Shown: positions 37,841-49,300 of the stretch, piece after piece | How positions within the stretch are numbered: position 1 is the first letter of the stretch | Layout of the letters: each line of letters opens with the position of its first letter | Assembly: GCA_030062745.1 (NCBI GenBank) | Contig: CP099844.1 | Span: 22,134,596-22,198,595, forward strand | Direction: 5' to 3' | Length of the DNA: 64,000 nt | From: Capitulum mitella | Lineage: Eukaryota > Arthropoda > Thecostraca > Pollicipedomorpha > Pollicipedidae | Notes under the pieces: generated by a model | What the model was told of the DNA's origin: nothing | Seen by the model: only the letters and a program-made list of their open reading frames with translations | Database searches by the model: none | Made by a program: the position numbers and the translations under genes

Positions 37841-38850
37841 ACAAATTACACCTAAAAGTGGCCAGAGACCGCAAACTTACAATTTTTAAGGGATCTCGCG
37901 AGATGGACTCAGCTGGCCTGCCCCAACACAAAGCTGGACCCTGCTAGAGGGCCCAGCTTGCGTCCAATATAGAGTCTCGTGTCGATTACACTCAAAGATG
38001 GTCAAGCGACCAGGACCTCAATTCTTAGGGGGCCTCGCAGAATTAACGTACCGTGGTGGCCTGCGTTAAACCGAGGTTCGGACCTGGGGGCCCCAGCTTA
38101 GGTCCGAGAGAGGGCCTCGTACCGAAAATACTTAAAAGCAAACCAGAGCCCGGGAACCTACAGTCTTTCGAGGGGTCTCACTTAATGGACCTAGGTTACC
38201 CTCGCTAAACCAAGGTCCGGTACGCGGGGAAGGGGGCCATTAACCGTCCGTTGGAGGGCCTTGTACCAGTGGCGCTCAAAAGCGACCCAGAGACAGGGAA
38301 ATTACAATTTTCGAAAGTCTTACAAGTGGGCCCGGCATGCCTGCCCTGGCAGACCATGTTATGGGGGTCACGGCTTCCGTCCGAGAGAATGTCTCTTGTC
38401 GATTATTCTCAGAAGTGGTCCAGAGACCCGCAACTGACAATTTTTAGAGGACCTGACAGAATGGATCTGGGTTCCTTTGTCCCTAACCAAGGTCCGGATC
38501 TTGGACGGTGTCCCAATTCCTATCCGTAAGAGCGCCTCGTACCAATCACACTCAAAAGTGATTAGGAGGCTGAAAATTGGAAGTTTTTTTTTAAAGAAGA
38601 AAAAGGATCTCGCAGAATAAACTCGGATGGCCTGCGCTAAACCGAAGTTAACCCCATCCTACTACAGGGCCCCGGCTTCCGTTCGTGAGAGGGCCTCACA
38701 CCGATTTCACCCAGAAGCAGCCTAGAGACCGGGAATCTAACACCTTGTAGGACCTCACAGAATGCACTTGGGCGGTGGCCTGTGCCCATTCTGCCACTGA
38801 ACCGTAGTCCCGTCCCTGCCTCGGGGCCTCGGCTTCCGTCCGGAAGAGGG
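37840..38850. repeat. Divergent satellite, about 140-bp unit, seven copies
   Basis: A landmark of 'cctcgtaccgatta' type followed by 'ctcaaaagtgg.c.agagacc' recurs at about 37846, 37981, 38121, 38265, 38401, 38541 and 38701, spaced 134-160 bp. Other parts of the unit also recur: 'aatttttaggggacctcgcagaat', 'ggcctgcgctaaaccgaggt' and 'ggcttccgtccgagagag'. Copies are only about 60-75% similar by eye, so the array is old. Confidence 0.85.
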
Positions 38851-41800
38851 TCTGGTTGGTTACTTGGTTAGTTAACGGCGTTACGGACCAAAAGCGGAGA
38901 TCTGTATCCCCCGTGGGGGCCGCGGCACCCCCCCCCCTCCCAGTGGCTTTGAGATTTAGAATGCGTTTTTGGATGATGCATGAAAAGAAATACTCTGAAA
39001 ACACATTTGGCCCCTTCCTTCATCATTTTTAGAATTCTTCGCTCATGCTCTTGACTACCAGGGTCATCTGCGTCGCAACCGGGTATTCCGGTTATCGCCG
39101 GGAAGGCGAAACGTCACTATTACCCGAACACGAACTGGGACCAGAAGTGGGTCTTACACTCATTACACCTTTAGGCGATCCCGAAACCGCTGAACAACAA
39201 CTCCTTTCGCCCCGTCTTTGGGTGCGCCTCTGACCACATGCCCAGTTCCCACCATTCCTGGTTCCACTGTTTCGATAATGTACGTTACCATCAAATCATT
39301 ATCGGCTAAAGTTGTATCACTAAGATCATTTGCTGGGCAAATGTTTCAGTGCAACTTATTCGAAGACTGTAACAATTGTATTATTATTCATAAATACCTC
39401 ATCTCGTATTGCAATTCCAGCATCTCGTCTCAATCATTCCGCATAAGCTGTAACAATGAGTCTGATCTTGATCTATGTATTGCTTTTTATGATGATCTAT
39501 GCTGATATTTGATCTATGCTCTTCGGACAGAAATGACAAAGTGCAAAGCCTCGGCCGACGAACCTGATTTGGCAGAGGCAGACAGACAACGCGACAGCGC
39601 ACTTCTCTGATCCTTGTGAACGTGTTTGTCAGAAACCGGTGGCCTAATTGACTAATCAACCAATGTCTTATGTACAATCCATTTTTAACGTTGCGTTATG
39701 TGCTGAGTTGATATAAGGGTATCTTAGTTTTTGTGTCAAGTTCCGTCAGCACGATAATTAGGCTTGGATTCCGTCGCCACAGTGCCGGTTACCCTGACTT
39801 CCAACCAGCTGTCTCCCTGTGGCCGTCAGAAGTTCACTGGCATTCAGAAGTTCAGAAGTTGACCAAGCTGTGCCGCACCTGCCGAGGCGCGCGCACCGTT
39901 TTCCTGGAAAACTGGAGGTGATCCGTACAGCGACAGCAAACGGTCAAATGGCGAGCCGAGCTACACACGTGAACAGCCGAGGCAGGCTATTTGTGCGCAG
40001 GGTTGGTCGGTGCACACTGTGCTTTTAAGGCAGCCTTGAATTCTGGAAAGAACACTGGTCGTAATGGAGTTTTGAAATAATACGTCCCTGTGTTTGCCTG
40101 TTTATTATAAATCTAGCACGCAGTTAGCGCTACCAATGACAACAGCGTATGCGTAGTCCGTTGCTCAGGTTATCTGAGCCTAGCGGATGAGTGCTGGAGT
40201 TCGCACAATGTCCGACAATGGATCGTCGCCTAGCCCCGTCCGGTCGGCTGAAATACGACTCCTATTAGGTGGCTTCACGATGGAAGCTTTCGGGCAACAT
40301 GAGCTTTTTGGGTATGATGGGCCCGTCACAGGAATGGGGGCCTCTGAGGACCAAAGGGCATCGAAATTTCGCTTTACCCCCGCCCCCGCCCCCACCATGA
40401 TCGAATACCATCCGTCGCCGCTGGGTGGTGGCAAAATCTGGTGGGAAAGGACCTGGCATTCTCCGGACGGACTACAGCAACACATCGCGTCCCTCGCCAG
40501 ACCTCACAGTAACACTCTACAGGACAGTACGAACAGTTGACTGGAGCCGTCGCCTGCCGGCCTGGTGTCCTCCTCCTCCCCCCGGCTGCTCCCCGTGGCG
40601 GGCCGCAGGCTGCGCTCGCTGCCGGCCCGGCCGCCGCCTGGCGGCGGACGCCGGCGGCGGCGGCAGCGGCGGCGGCGCCTCGTTCAGTGCCTCTCGCTCA
40701 GCTGCCGGTGACAGCGGACCGCGCGGACGGCTCCGGACGGACGGAGACGGAGCTCGGGGCGAGCGCCCCACCGGTACGTTCCGGCGCCGCGCCGCCACCC
40801 GCTACCCCCGCCCTTCTCCCCCTCTTCACCTCGGCAGGCCCGCCCGGCGCTCTACCCTGGGACTGGCCCATGGACAGCGGTCACTCCCTGCCGGCTGCAC
40901 GCCGGGTTGCATGTTTTTAAAGCGTGATGCAGATATTTCATTGCTGTGTTAACGTTATAAACTGCCTATATTCCTGCAACACTTCTGCGACCGATAAGAG
41001 CTGGCCGTATGCCCCGCAAATGTTTATGGGCCAACACAGGTGTTCCGCTCTGCAACTTAAATGTTCACCAGCACATGTAAGGATCTTATCGGCACTTAAT
41101 CACGTCCATAACGGTGCAGCCTAAATATCTTCGCTGATGTCACGATCATGCCGGTACCTGTGACAGTGTGCCTACCGCAAACATGATTTGTACCAATTGA
41201 ACCCTGTTAAAAAGGTCGTAAATTCGACTGTATTTGGTCTACAAAATAGGACTGCTGACCGCGAAAAATAAATATCCAGTTATAAAGGTCACTGAATCTA
41301 AATTTAGCTCGCCTATATCAGCATATATCGTATATAGCATATAGCATATATCGTACTTAAACGATGCTCTTTCGTCCATCTGCAAGTACAGCCATCGCAG
41401 AGTTTCAAATCTTGCAGGCAAAGACTGCCACATTTCAAATATTGGTTCGGAGAATGGGAAGCTCCGGCTTTTCCATTTCTTGACATACACATCCATGGCG
41501 TAATGCTCAATTCAGCAAAGGTTGGAAGACGCCCTCCTTCATATCATATACTACAGAACCGATGAAATCCTGTAATTTTATGTCTCATATTTCCATTTCA
41601 AATAAACAAAAAAATGTGTTAAAAACATTTGCGATGAAACGTTTAACGTTTGCCGTTTTAAGAAAAACTTTCAGAAATGAGAACAATTCTATCTTACTCT
41701 CATATGGCGTGCAATTGAAATGCACCTCGCCGATTTCAACAGCTCTATTTCATAGCTAGACGGTCCTGGATTCTGGGAGCGGATTCATCCGACGCTTTTG

Positions 41801-43139
41801 GAGACAGCAAACATACGTACTTTGTTTCTGTCACACATCCGAACGTTTCTTCTCGCGGGACGTGCTTTTTGACGTACTTCTTTAACTAAACAGCGAATAA
41901 AATGTTAAGATCCCGGCCTTGGCATACAGAAGTGATCCCGTATGCAAATGGATTCCTGTTTCTTATCGACAGATTATTTACCGATTTCGATGGCACACAG
42001 CACAGCAGCCTCTCATGCCTGCTGCTGTAAACGCCTGTGAAACAGCCGCGGCTTGCTTCAGAGAAAAACGTTTCCGGAGCGAAGTAGCATAACCAGCGTC
42101 TCTGTTTTACCGTGGGTGGGTTACAGCCAGCAATTTTGTAAAGCCACCCCAGCTAGAGTCAACCCAAATCCCCCGCTGTCCCCAGTTTTAAATAAACCAT
42201 GTCCACACACTACCATGTTTTTATACGTGCCGAGCAATCTCGTGACGTTCATCGCGGTCTGCGGAAGGTCCCGTGCAGAGTGAGGGACAGGAGGTTCCGG
42301 AGGGCAGTAGGGTGACAGAGAACATGTTGACACGTAGCCGGCTGAAGGGCAGTCGGGTGAAGGGCAGCAGGGTGAGGAGTAGCAGGTGAACACAATCCGT
42401 CTCTCCTGGAATTGCGCGCACTTTGTCGCCGCCGTCTGGACGCAGTTGACCTCGTCACCATTGCTGCCCACTAAGTTAATTGAATCCTATTTTACACCGA
42501 AGCGTCGCTAAGAATGGAAAATACGTTAACGTTGGGTCAAACATGGCCGCTGGTCCTTGATTCCAAAAGTGATTTGTAGACACTCTTTCTGAACCAGAAA
42601 GTATCCATATATTTTTTCGGTTGCAGGTCGTGTCTCTTTCTGCAATAGAAAATGCCCATGCTTTCTTTCGGTTACAGGTTGTGCTAAGTCATACTACTTG
42701 ATGTCGCGACGAGTAAATATTATCACGATTCATTCAGTGTAAAAATTATCATCGAGGCCACCAGTGGTATCTAAATCCAAATGGCATCTATAGCCTTTTC
42801 AGCATTTTTGCACGCACTTGTATTTCCGGGTTTACCAACAGTCAGATTGCCTTCTGAAGAAAGGTTGCCACAGTTTTGAAATCTGTAAGAGCCAAACCAT
42901 TCCTGAGAAAAGAAGACATTGTACCCGACTTCGTTTTACATCCATGGTTACTTCTAGATATAATTCTGAGCAAAGCAAGACAGATGTAATTGTTCGACAA
43001 TCGTCGATCTGCCGTACTGTGCATTTCACAGCTGGATTTTGTCTTTGCATGCATGGGCGCGAGAGAGGGGACAAAATTGTTACCAGTGATGACCTTTAGT
43101 GTGAATGACAGGGAGGGCCCAGGCGAGGTGTCGCACAGC
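38851..43139. other. No gene recognised; repeat-derived and mixed sequence
   Basis: ORFs at 40187-40540 (+) and 40537-40920 (+) are open in several frames because of GC content and lack known domains. 40560-40900 is a small GC-rich island. The rest is AT-rich without protein similarity. Confidence 0.4.
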
Positions 43140-43245
43140 CTAACCTTCCCGCATGTGAATTTTGTAAAGGATGTTGACCACTGTATTTTGACAGGCGGCG
43201 GTTTTTGGCTTTTCAACCTTTTTCGTTTATACTTTACAGAATATA

Positions 43246-43248
<3 letters not shown>
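43140..43248 (+). repeat. Dispersed repeat S, partial copy 4
   Basis: Contains 'cccgcatgtgaattttg' and 'ccactgtattttgacagg' in the same order as the other S copies, then breaks into the TA array. Confidence 0.6.
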
Positions 43249-43310
<62 letters not shown>

Positions 43311-43391
43311 TATACATATACGCATTACGCATATGTATGTTGGTATCTGCCATGCATTAAGTATCATATATGTATATATACATATATATAA
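43249..43391. repeat. (TA)n microsatellite and TA-rich palindromic tail
   Basis: About 28 uninterrupted TA units to 43307, then degenerate 'tatacatatacgc' and 'tatatgtatatatacatata' sequence. No coding content. Confidence 0.95.
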
Positions 43392-44530
43392 AACAGTGCA
43401 CTGTATTGAGGTGATAAAGAAATGATTACATGTTGCAAATTGGCATGAGGAAAATCGTAAAGTTCTGTTGTTCTTACATTTCATTGTCAAGGTGCAAGAA
43501 AACATTGGAGGGGTTCAGATGACTCCTAGAAGGGCTTGTATGCAATCGGATGGCACAAGCCCCTCCAAAGCATACTGAACGTTACCCCTGGTTGTTAGAA
43601 CTAACATAGCATAACTCGTAAAACTTGAACGTTAGTCCCATGGTGCTGAATGGGAAGAAAAGGACAAGGACAACGCTTGTCCCTCCCGCTCTGGAAACAT
43701 GCCATCATTGCTGTGCAACAGGCCAAGTCCATTGCTTAAGCTTTGCTTTTAGCAAAAGACGATATTTTGCTTTCATCTGATAACAATATCGCTTTCCTCG
43801 AGGCAGTTGTCTGCCAATTCGCACAGGCATCAAACGTTTGTTGGGTAACAAGCTGAATGAAAGCCCGATGGGTGGCATAACTCTGCAGCAATGTTCAGGC
43901 ATGTTCCCAGCATAGGCATGTCGTCGGGTGCACTTTTACCAACTCTGTATTTCAACAATTTCGCGTTCACCACCAAAGGAAGCCTCCATTTTGCATTTAG
44001 TGATCGTAACCCCCGAGTGCTCTCACGCTCATGAATTTCTCTAATTGCCATGGGCGTCTGCTGCAATGAATTCCGCGACGTCTTTTCGCAACGTTCAAAG
44101 CCCGGCAAATAGAAAGGCATGAGCATTGGCTGGATATGGAATGTTCTCGATGCCCGGGGCTGGAAAACGTTCCCACCACGCAAAAGACAAAGACCATTGA
44201 CAGTTTTCAACAGCCCGCAGCCGCACGCCTGAGGCGGCGGCGCTCCTCGTGCAGGAGACGCGCCCGTGCCGCCGCCGGCCTCATGTCGACACGGCACGGC
44301 CGCACTTCACCCACGCACCGCAACGGCACGCGGACGCGTGCCGGCTCCCGCCTGCCGGCACGTGAAGCACGTGACCTGTGCCGCCGCCGGCCGGCCGGGC
44401 GGCGCGTGAGGCACGTGACCGCCGCTTGGCACAAGTCACTTCAGCGTTGTGCCGTTACTGGAGCGTGAGGTCGGTCCACGGGCTCTAAGACCCGGCGGGG
44501 TTTCGCTGCGGGTTCCCCGGGCGAAAGCTG
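43392..44530. other. No gene recognised
   Basis: Composition shifts from AT-rich to GC-rich near 44.2 kb, approaching the receptor gene. ORFs on both strands (for example 43830-44297 on -) show no domains. Confidence 0.4.
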
Positions 44531-44540
44531 GAGGACCAGC

Positions 44541-44577
44541 AACCCCAGCCACCCTCCGCCGGAAGGTGGCTGGGGTT
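44541..44577. repeat. Perfect 13-bp inverted repeat
   Basis: AACCCCAGCCACC and GGTGGCTGGGGTT around an 11-nt loop (CTCCGCCGGAA). A second small palindrome, TTCAAGG..CCTTGAA, follows within 30 bp. It may be part of a structured repeat or an untranslated region; no gene is attached. Confidence 0.85.
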
Positions 44578-44879
44578 GAAGCAGGCAGCTTCAAGGCCTC
44601 CTTGAATTGTGTGGGCACTGGATGGGGCTAGTGTTTCACCGTGGAAGACACGCGGACATGGGGAGCAGTGATTGGGATCTTATTCAGCACGGCAAACTAA
44701 TGACCTTTCGCCGAGGCGCGATGTAGTGCTGACAGTTAGACCACAAAAAAGGGACCTTGGTCTCACTCGTCTTCGTAAAAAGTCACATCGATTTTCTGCG
44801 CGTTCTTTTTTCCGTGTCGGCGCCCCAATCAAACCACAATCTCGATCCTTCCAAGCCGACCGCAGGAAGCGCGGAGGCA

Positions 44880-45387
44880 CCAGCCACAGAGGCGAAAGAA
44901 GGCGGCCGGCCGCAGGGCTAGGGAAGAGCGCCTTCCCTTTCGGCTTGACCGGTCCGGCTAATGGAGCTCCGAGGCGGCCGGCGGGACGGCGGAGCCCGCG
45001 CCGACCGCCGAACGGGCCCGCATAATTTGTGACTTTCGGCCGGTTACGCGGCGTGATTTACCGCGCCGCGAACGCCGCCGGCGGCCGGCGGCGCGGCGGC
45101 GCCGGCGGTGGCGGCAACGGCGTGCCGGCGGCGCGCGCGGCGGCCGGCGCCCGTTAGCGCCGGCGTGTGCGGTCCTGAGCAGCGTGTCGCCCTCTGTTCC
45201 AGTTACCGGCCGGCCGCGCGGCGGGCCGACACCGCGCCGCCGCCTCCAGCGGCGCATCCATCTCCGCCGCCGCGCCGCCATCGGCGGCATGCTCCTCCGC
45301 CACAAAAAGAGGGCTCGGCGCGCGGTAAAAAGTCCGGCCGCGGTCTGACCCAGCGCCGCTCGTCGCCGCCTGCGATGCTCGGCGGCC
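44880..45387 (+). promoter_or_regulatory. CpG-rich promoter/5' UTR region of the receptor gene
   Basis: Dense CG dinucleotides and GCC/GGC runs directly upstream of the ATG at 45388, in DNA otherwise less GC-rich. No TATA box. This suggests a CpG-type, dispersed promoter. The exact transcription start cannot be read. Confidence 0.4.
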
Positions 45388-46330
45388 ATGGCGGCCGCCG
45401 CCCTTGACACGCCGTCTTTGTTCTCGGTGCCGGGTCAGGTGCGGCCGAGCGAGCCGCCGCCGGCGGCCGGCGGCCCGCCCGCCGCCACCCCGCTGGCGCT
45501 GCGCCGCGAGGTATGGGTCATCCCCGTAATCGTCATCGCCGCCATGAACGTGCTCGTCATCCTGGCGTTCGAGGCGTACGTGCTGTTCAAGGTGTCGCGC
45601 ACGTCGCCCAGCCGGCGGCACGTGTTCCTGGGCCAGGTGCTGCTGGCGGGCCTGCTGCTCGGCTCGCTGACGGCCGCCGCCTTCGTGGTCGAGCCGACGC
45701 CGGCGTCGTGCGCGCTCTCGCGGCTCGGCACCGGGCTGGCGTACGCGCTGACGTTCGCCGCGCTGCTCGTCAAGTGCGTCTTCCTCATCAGCCTCAACGC
45801 CGGCGTGTACCTGCCGGCCAACTACCAAGCGCTGCTGCTCTTCTTCGTCGTGCTCACGCAGGTGGTGATCGAGGCGCAGTGGCTGGCGGCCGAGCCGCCG
45901 GCCGTGCGCGCCGGCGCCTGCGCCGCCTCCTTCCACACGCACCTGCTGACGCTGCTGTACGCGCTGCTCCTGCTCGTGCTGGTCGCCTGCCTGGCGGCGC
46001 GCGCGCGCCGCGTCAAGGACAACTACCGCGAGGCGGCGTACATCTGCGCGGCGGCCGCGCTCAGCGTGCTCGTCTGGTGCACGTGGATGGTGGCCGGACT
46101 GGTGGCGGCGCCGCCCTACCACGACGCCGCCGTCAGCCTCGGCCTGGCCGTCAACGCGTCGCTGGTCTTCCTCGTCATGTTCATGCCCAAGGGCCGCCAG
46201 CTGGCCGCCATGGGCAAGGAAGGTGTGCGCCGCGAGGACCGCGAGGACCGGCTCAGCCTCAGCTACGCGGACCCAGCCCGAGGCTCGCCCAGCTTCTACC
46301 ACTTCCGGCCCGTCAAGGTGCAGCCGGCCG
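45388..46330 (+). CDS. Seven-transmembrane exon of the class C receptor
   Basis: ATG in context gccATGG. TM1 VWVIPVIVIAAMNVLVILAF (residues about 48-68), TM2 VFLGQVLLAGLLLGSL, TM3 GLAYALTFAALLVKCVFLI, TM4 LLLFFVVLTQVVIEAQWL, TM5 LLTLLYALLLLVLVACLA, TM6 YICAAAALSVLVWCTWMVAG, TM7 LGLAVNASLVFLVMFMPKG. The Pro-Lys at the end of TM7 is a class C hallmark. The tail contains DREDRLSLSYADPARGSPSF before the phase-1 donor at 46331. Confidence 0.88.
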
Positions 46331-49300
46331 GTGAGTACCCGCCGCCGCAGCCGGAGCCGGGTCCGTTGATTTCTTGGGTCGCCTTCGGGACCGTGCACGC
46401 TGGTCAGTCTTTTGGTCACTGTTTGCCTGTACTGAGATCCCAAGACCTTGGCTCTTGATGCGAGGAGTTCCGGACGAGGTAGGTGCGTTCGGGGCCAAGG
46501 TATTTGGAGAGATTGTTTTTACGATAACCATGGCGCGTGTTATGCGCTGGCTAGGACGCTAGTGACAGTCACACATGATTCCGTGAGAGCCTCCCTGACC
46601 AGTTCCTCCCAGATGAGCCCGACTCAGCCCCAATCGTACGCTGGGAGCTACTCACGCATCCAGTATAACCAGAACGACCCCAAATCCGTCCAGATCATGC
46701 GCCGACAAATCTCTCTTCCGGTCGCCGCTGGTTGTCGTCCCAGCCGGAGGTCTTTGCAACAACGACCCGCCGAACCTGTCGCGGACAAAAGTGTCGCTCA
46801 AAGTTCCTACCGTTACGTAAGCCCGGGAGCATGTTCACGTGTTTGTTGCGGTGGCCGCGGCGTTTTTACCGAGATAATCTCCCAAAGCAGGCTGCCGCGT
46901 CCTGCGGCCGTAAAACTCACTCCGGCGAGCTGCGACATTTTATTAACCGTCCGCCGTTTGCTCGCGATCTGGCGCACGAGCTTCGCGGCCGGGTTGCGGC
47001 CGGCACTCCCCGTCCGTCAGCGGCTGCGGGCTCCCCTGAAGTTCGTCCGGGGTGAAGCCGTCGGGCCCGCCGCGCCGGTCAGATCACCGGCTGCCGATCG
47101 TCCCTTCCGCTGAGGGGAAATGGCTGCGGCCGCCGTGTGGCTCGCTGCAGCTCGCCTGACAGCTGGACTAACAGTCCCCCCGGCTGCTCGGCCGCCGCTG
47201 CGGGCCATGCTACGCCGCAGGAGTCGCCAACCGCCGGATCACAATGCGCCGTGAGGTGCCAGGCGGAGGGTCGCTGTCGAGAGGTGCAGAGCAGAACGCG
47301 GCCGGGAGACGTGTTCACGACGACGCGGCGGGGCGGATGAGCTCCGCGGCGCCGGCGCAGGCGGCCCGGCCGGGGCCCGCAGCGCCGGGCCGGCTCGTAA
47401 TGAAGACGCCGGGGCGGGGCGCAATGACCGGGGGTCGGCGCCGGCCGGCGCGGGTCGCCGACCCTGTGGGAGCGACACGCTGCAGTTGGCCGGCGTGGGC
47501 GGCCGGCGGCGCAGCGCCGTGTCGCCGGCGCCCCGGCCCCCGGCGCCCAGGCGCCCGGTGCCCGGCGGCCGGCTTCCGGTCATTGACTGGAGGTCCTCCG
47601 CGAATCTGGCCCGAACAGCCCGGCCCGGCGCGCCGACGGCTATCAAATTACGCAGAGACTGAGCTTATCGCGGGCGATCGTAACAGCTGTCGGAGCTCGG
47701 TCTGATGCGCGGGATAACGTGTACGGTCGATAGCGGCCAAACGGCTGCGAGATAAGACACGCCATTCTCAGCTGAGCGACTGACGGACAGAATTACCAGA
47801 TCGACGGGACAGCCCGTATTTTTTCCGACGCGAAATGCCGCGCGGCATCCAACATTCTCGTAAAACTCGTTTGATCCAAGTACTGACTTATTCGGATATC
47901 ATCTAACAGCGTTTCCAGTGTGTTTAGCTCTAACAAGCGGTTACATAGGATTAACGGATGATTAATGGGTGGACCCAATATATTTGAGTAGACGTTCTGA
48001 AAGACAGCAGTGTTTCTGCAGTTCAGTCATTACAAGAAATCAGACCACCAGTCCAATTTAACAGCATTAATCCTTCGTGATAAGAGTGCAGTAAAGATGG
48101 AATAAAGTACAAGGAAAATTCAGATATGTCTGTAACAGACCAGTCTGTGTCTGCATTAATCACTAAAGCCAATATATAAAAATGACATCTTTAATTAGCA
48201 ACTGAGAGCTGATTTGCCGATTAACTGGCATAAATATTCCCCTATCTTTCATGCGAAGACTCATCAGCTTAAATATTCACTTCATAAATATCCAAATAAT
48301 TACTATACTTATGATATACACGGGAGCCGGGAGACCAAAAGCACGAAAACCCGTGCTTATCACAGCTGAAACGAGGCATTAGAATTGTGCTCGGCGTGGA
48401 GACTCAGCACGACTAAACTGACAATGAAGAGGTATTTTCCCACAGTCATACTTTTAAGCTGGATGCGAATAAAATACAAAAAAAACAACCTTTTCCCACT
48501 GTCATGTGGGTGGGAAGACAGTTCTTATGTTTTAAGTGTTTAACAGAAAAAGGGACCCAGACAACATTTAGATTGCCCCTGAACGCTCGTCAGCGTCATT
48601 TGGGTGTGCTGATCATTGATGAAACAATTTTTTGAATGAGAAACTATAATGAATAGATATATGCTATAATGAATAGAATGACACATGGCATCTCTTCGCA
48701 ATGCTGTTGGCTAATGTTTTTAAACGTCGGAAATGGTTATCTGTAGTCTGCTACCGCTCCGTTACATGACGATATCGGCGGCGTTATTCGCCACACATCA
48801 CGTGCGTGACTGTTCCAGTCCTGGTTTTTACCGCCGCCCGCTGATTACGGACAGATCCTTAAACGCGGCACATCATGGTTAATGAGACCGACCGTTACTT
48901 AGACCACCAGCGTCTTTGCTGCCGAGCGTAAAATCAACGGGGTTTGATTTTTCCCATCGTGCGTCAGTGTACCATTAAGCGCGAGTATCGAGTGCCCGCC
49001 GCCCAGCTCGGCAACGTCTGACCACAGCAGAACAGTTACTTTGCATGCATCAGTAGATCTCTGTCTTACTTCACAAGTACACCCTGCTCCGTTCCCGCGG
49101 TCCACAAAACAGTGCGGTTCAAATATAACAAAAATACGCCGTCCTGTTTTTCCCGTTGCACGGCACCAAGTGGCGCCGGGGAAGCCCGCTCAAGGCCGCA
49201 GCCGGCCCGCTACGGCCGGCAGACCGGTGAGCTCCGGCCGGCCGGTGGGCTCCGGTCGAACGGTGAGTTTTGGTCGGCGGGTGAGCTCCGGCCGTCCGCC

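Noticed and set aside
40187-40540. 117-codon + strand frame and its - strand counterpart
   Set aside because: Open on both strands, C-rich repeat-like content, no recognised family.
45154-46443. 429-codon - strand frame opposite the receptor
   Set aside because: Antisense of the 7TM exon; low-complexity Arg/Gln/His sequence typical of GC-rich shadows.
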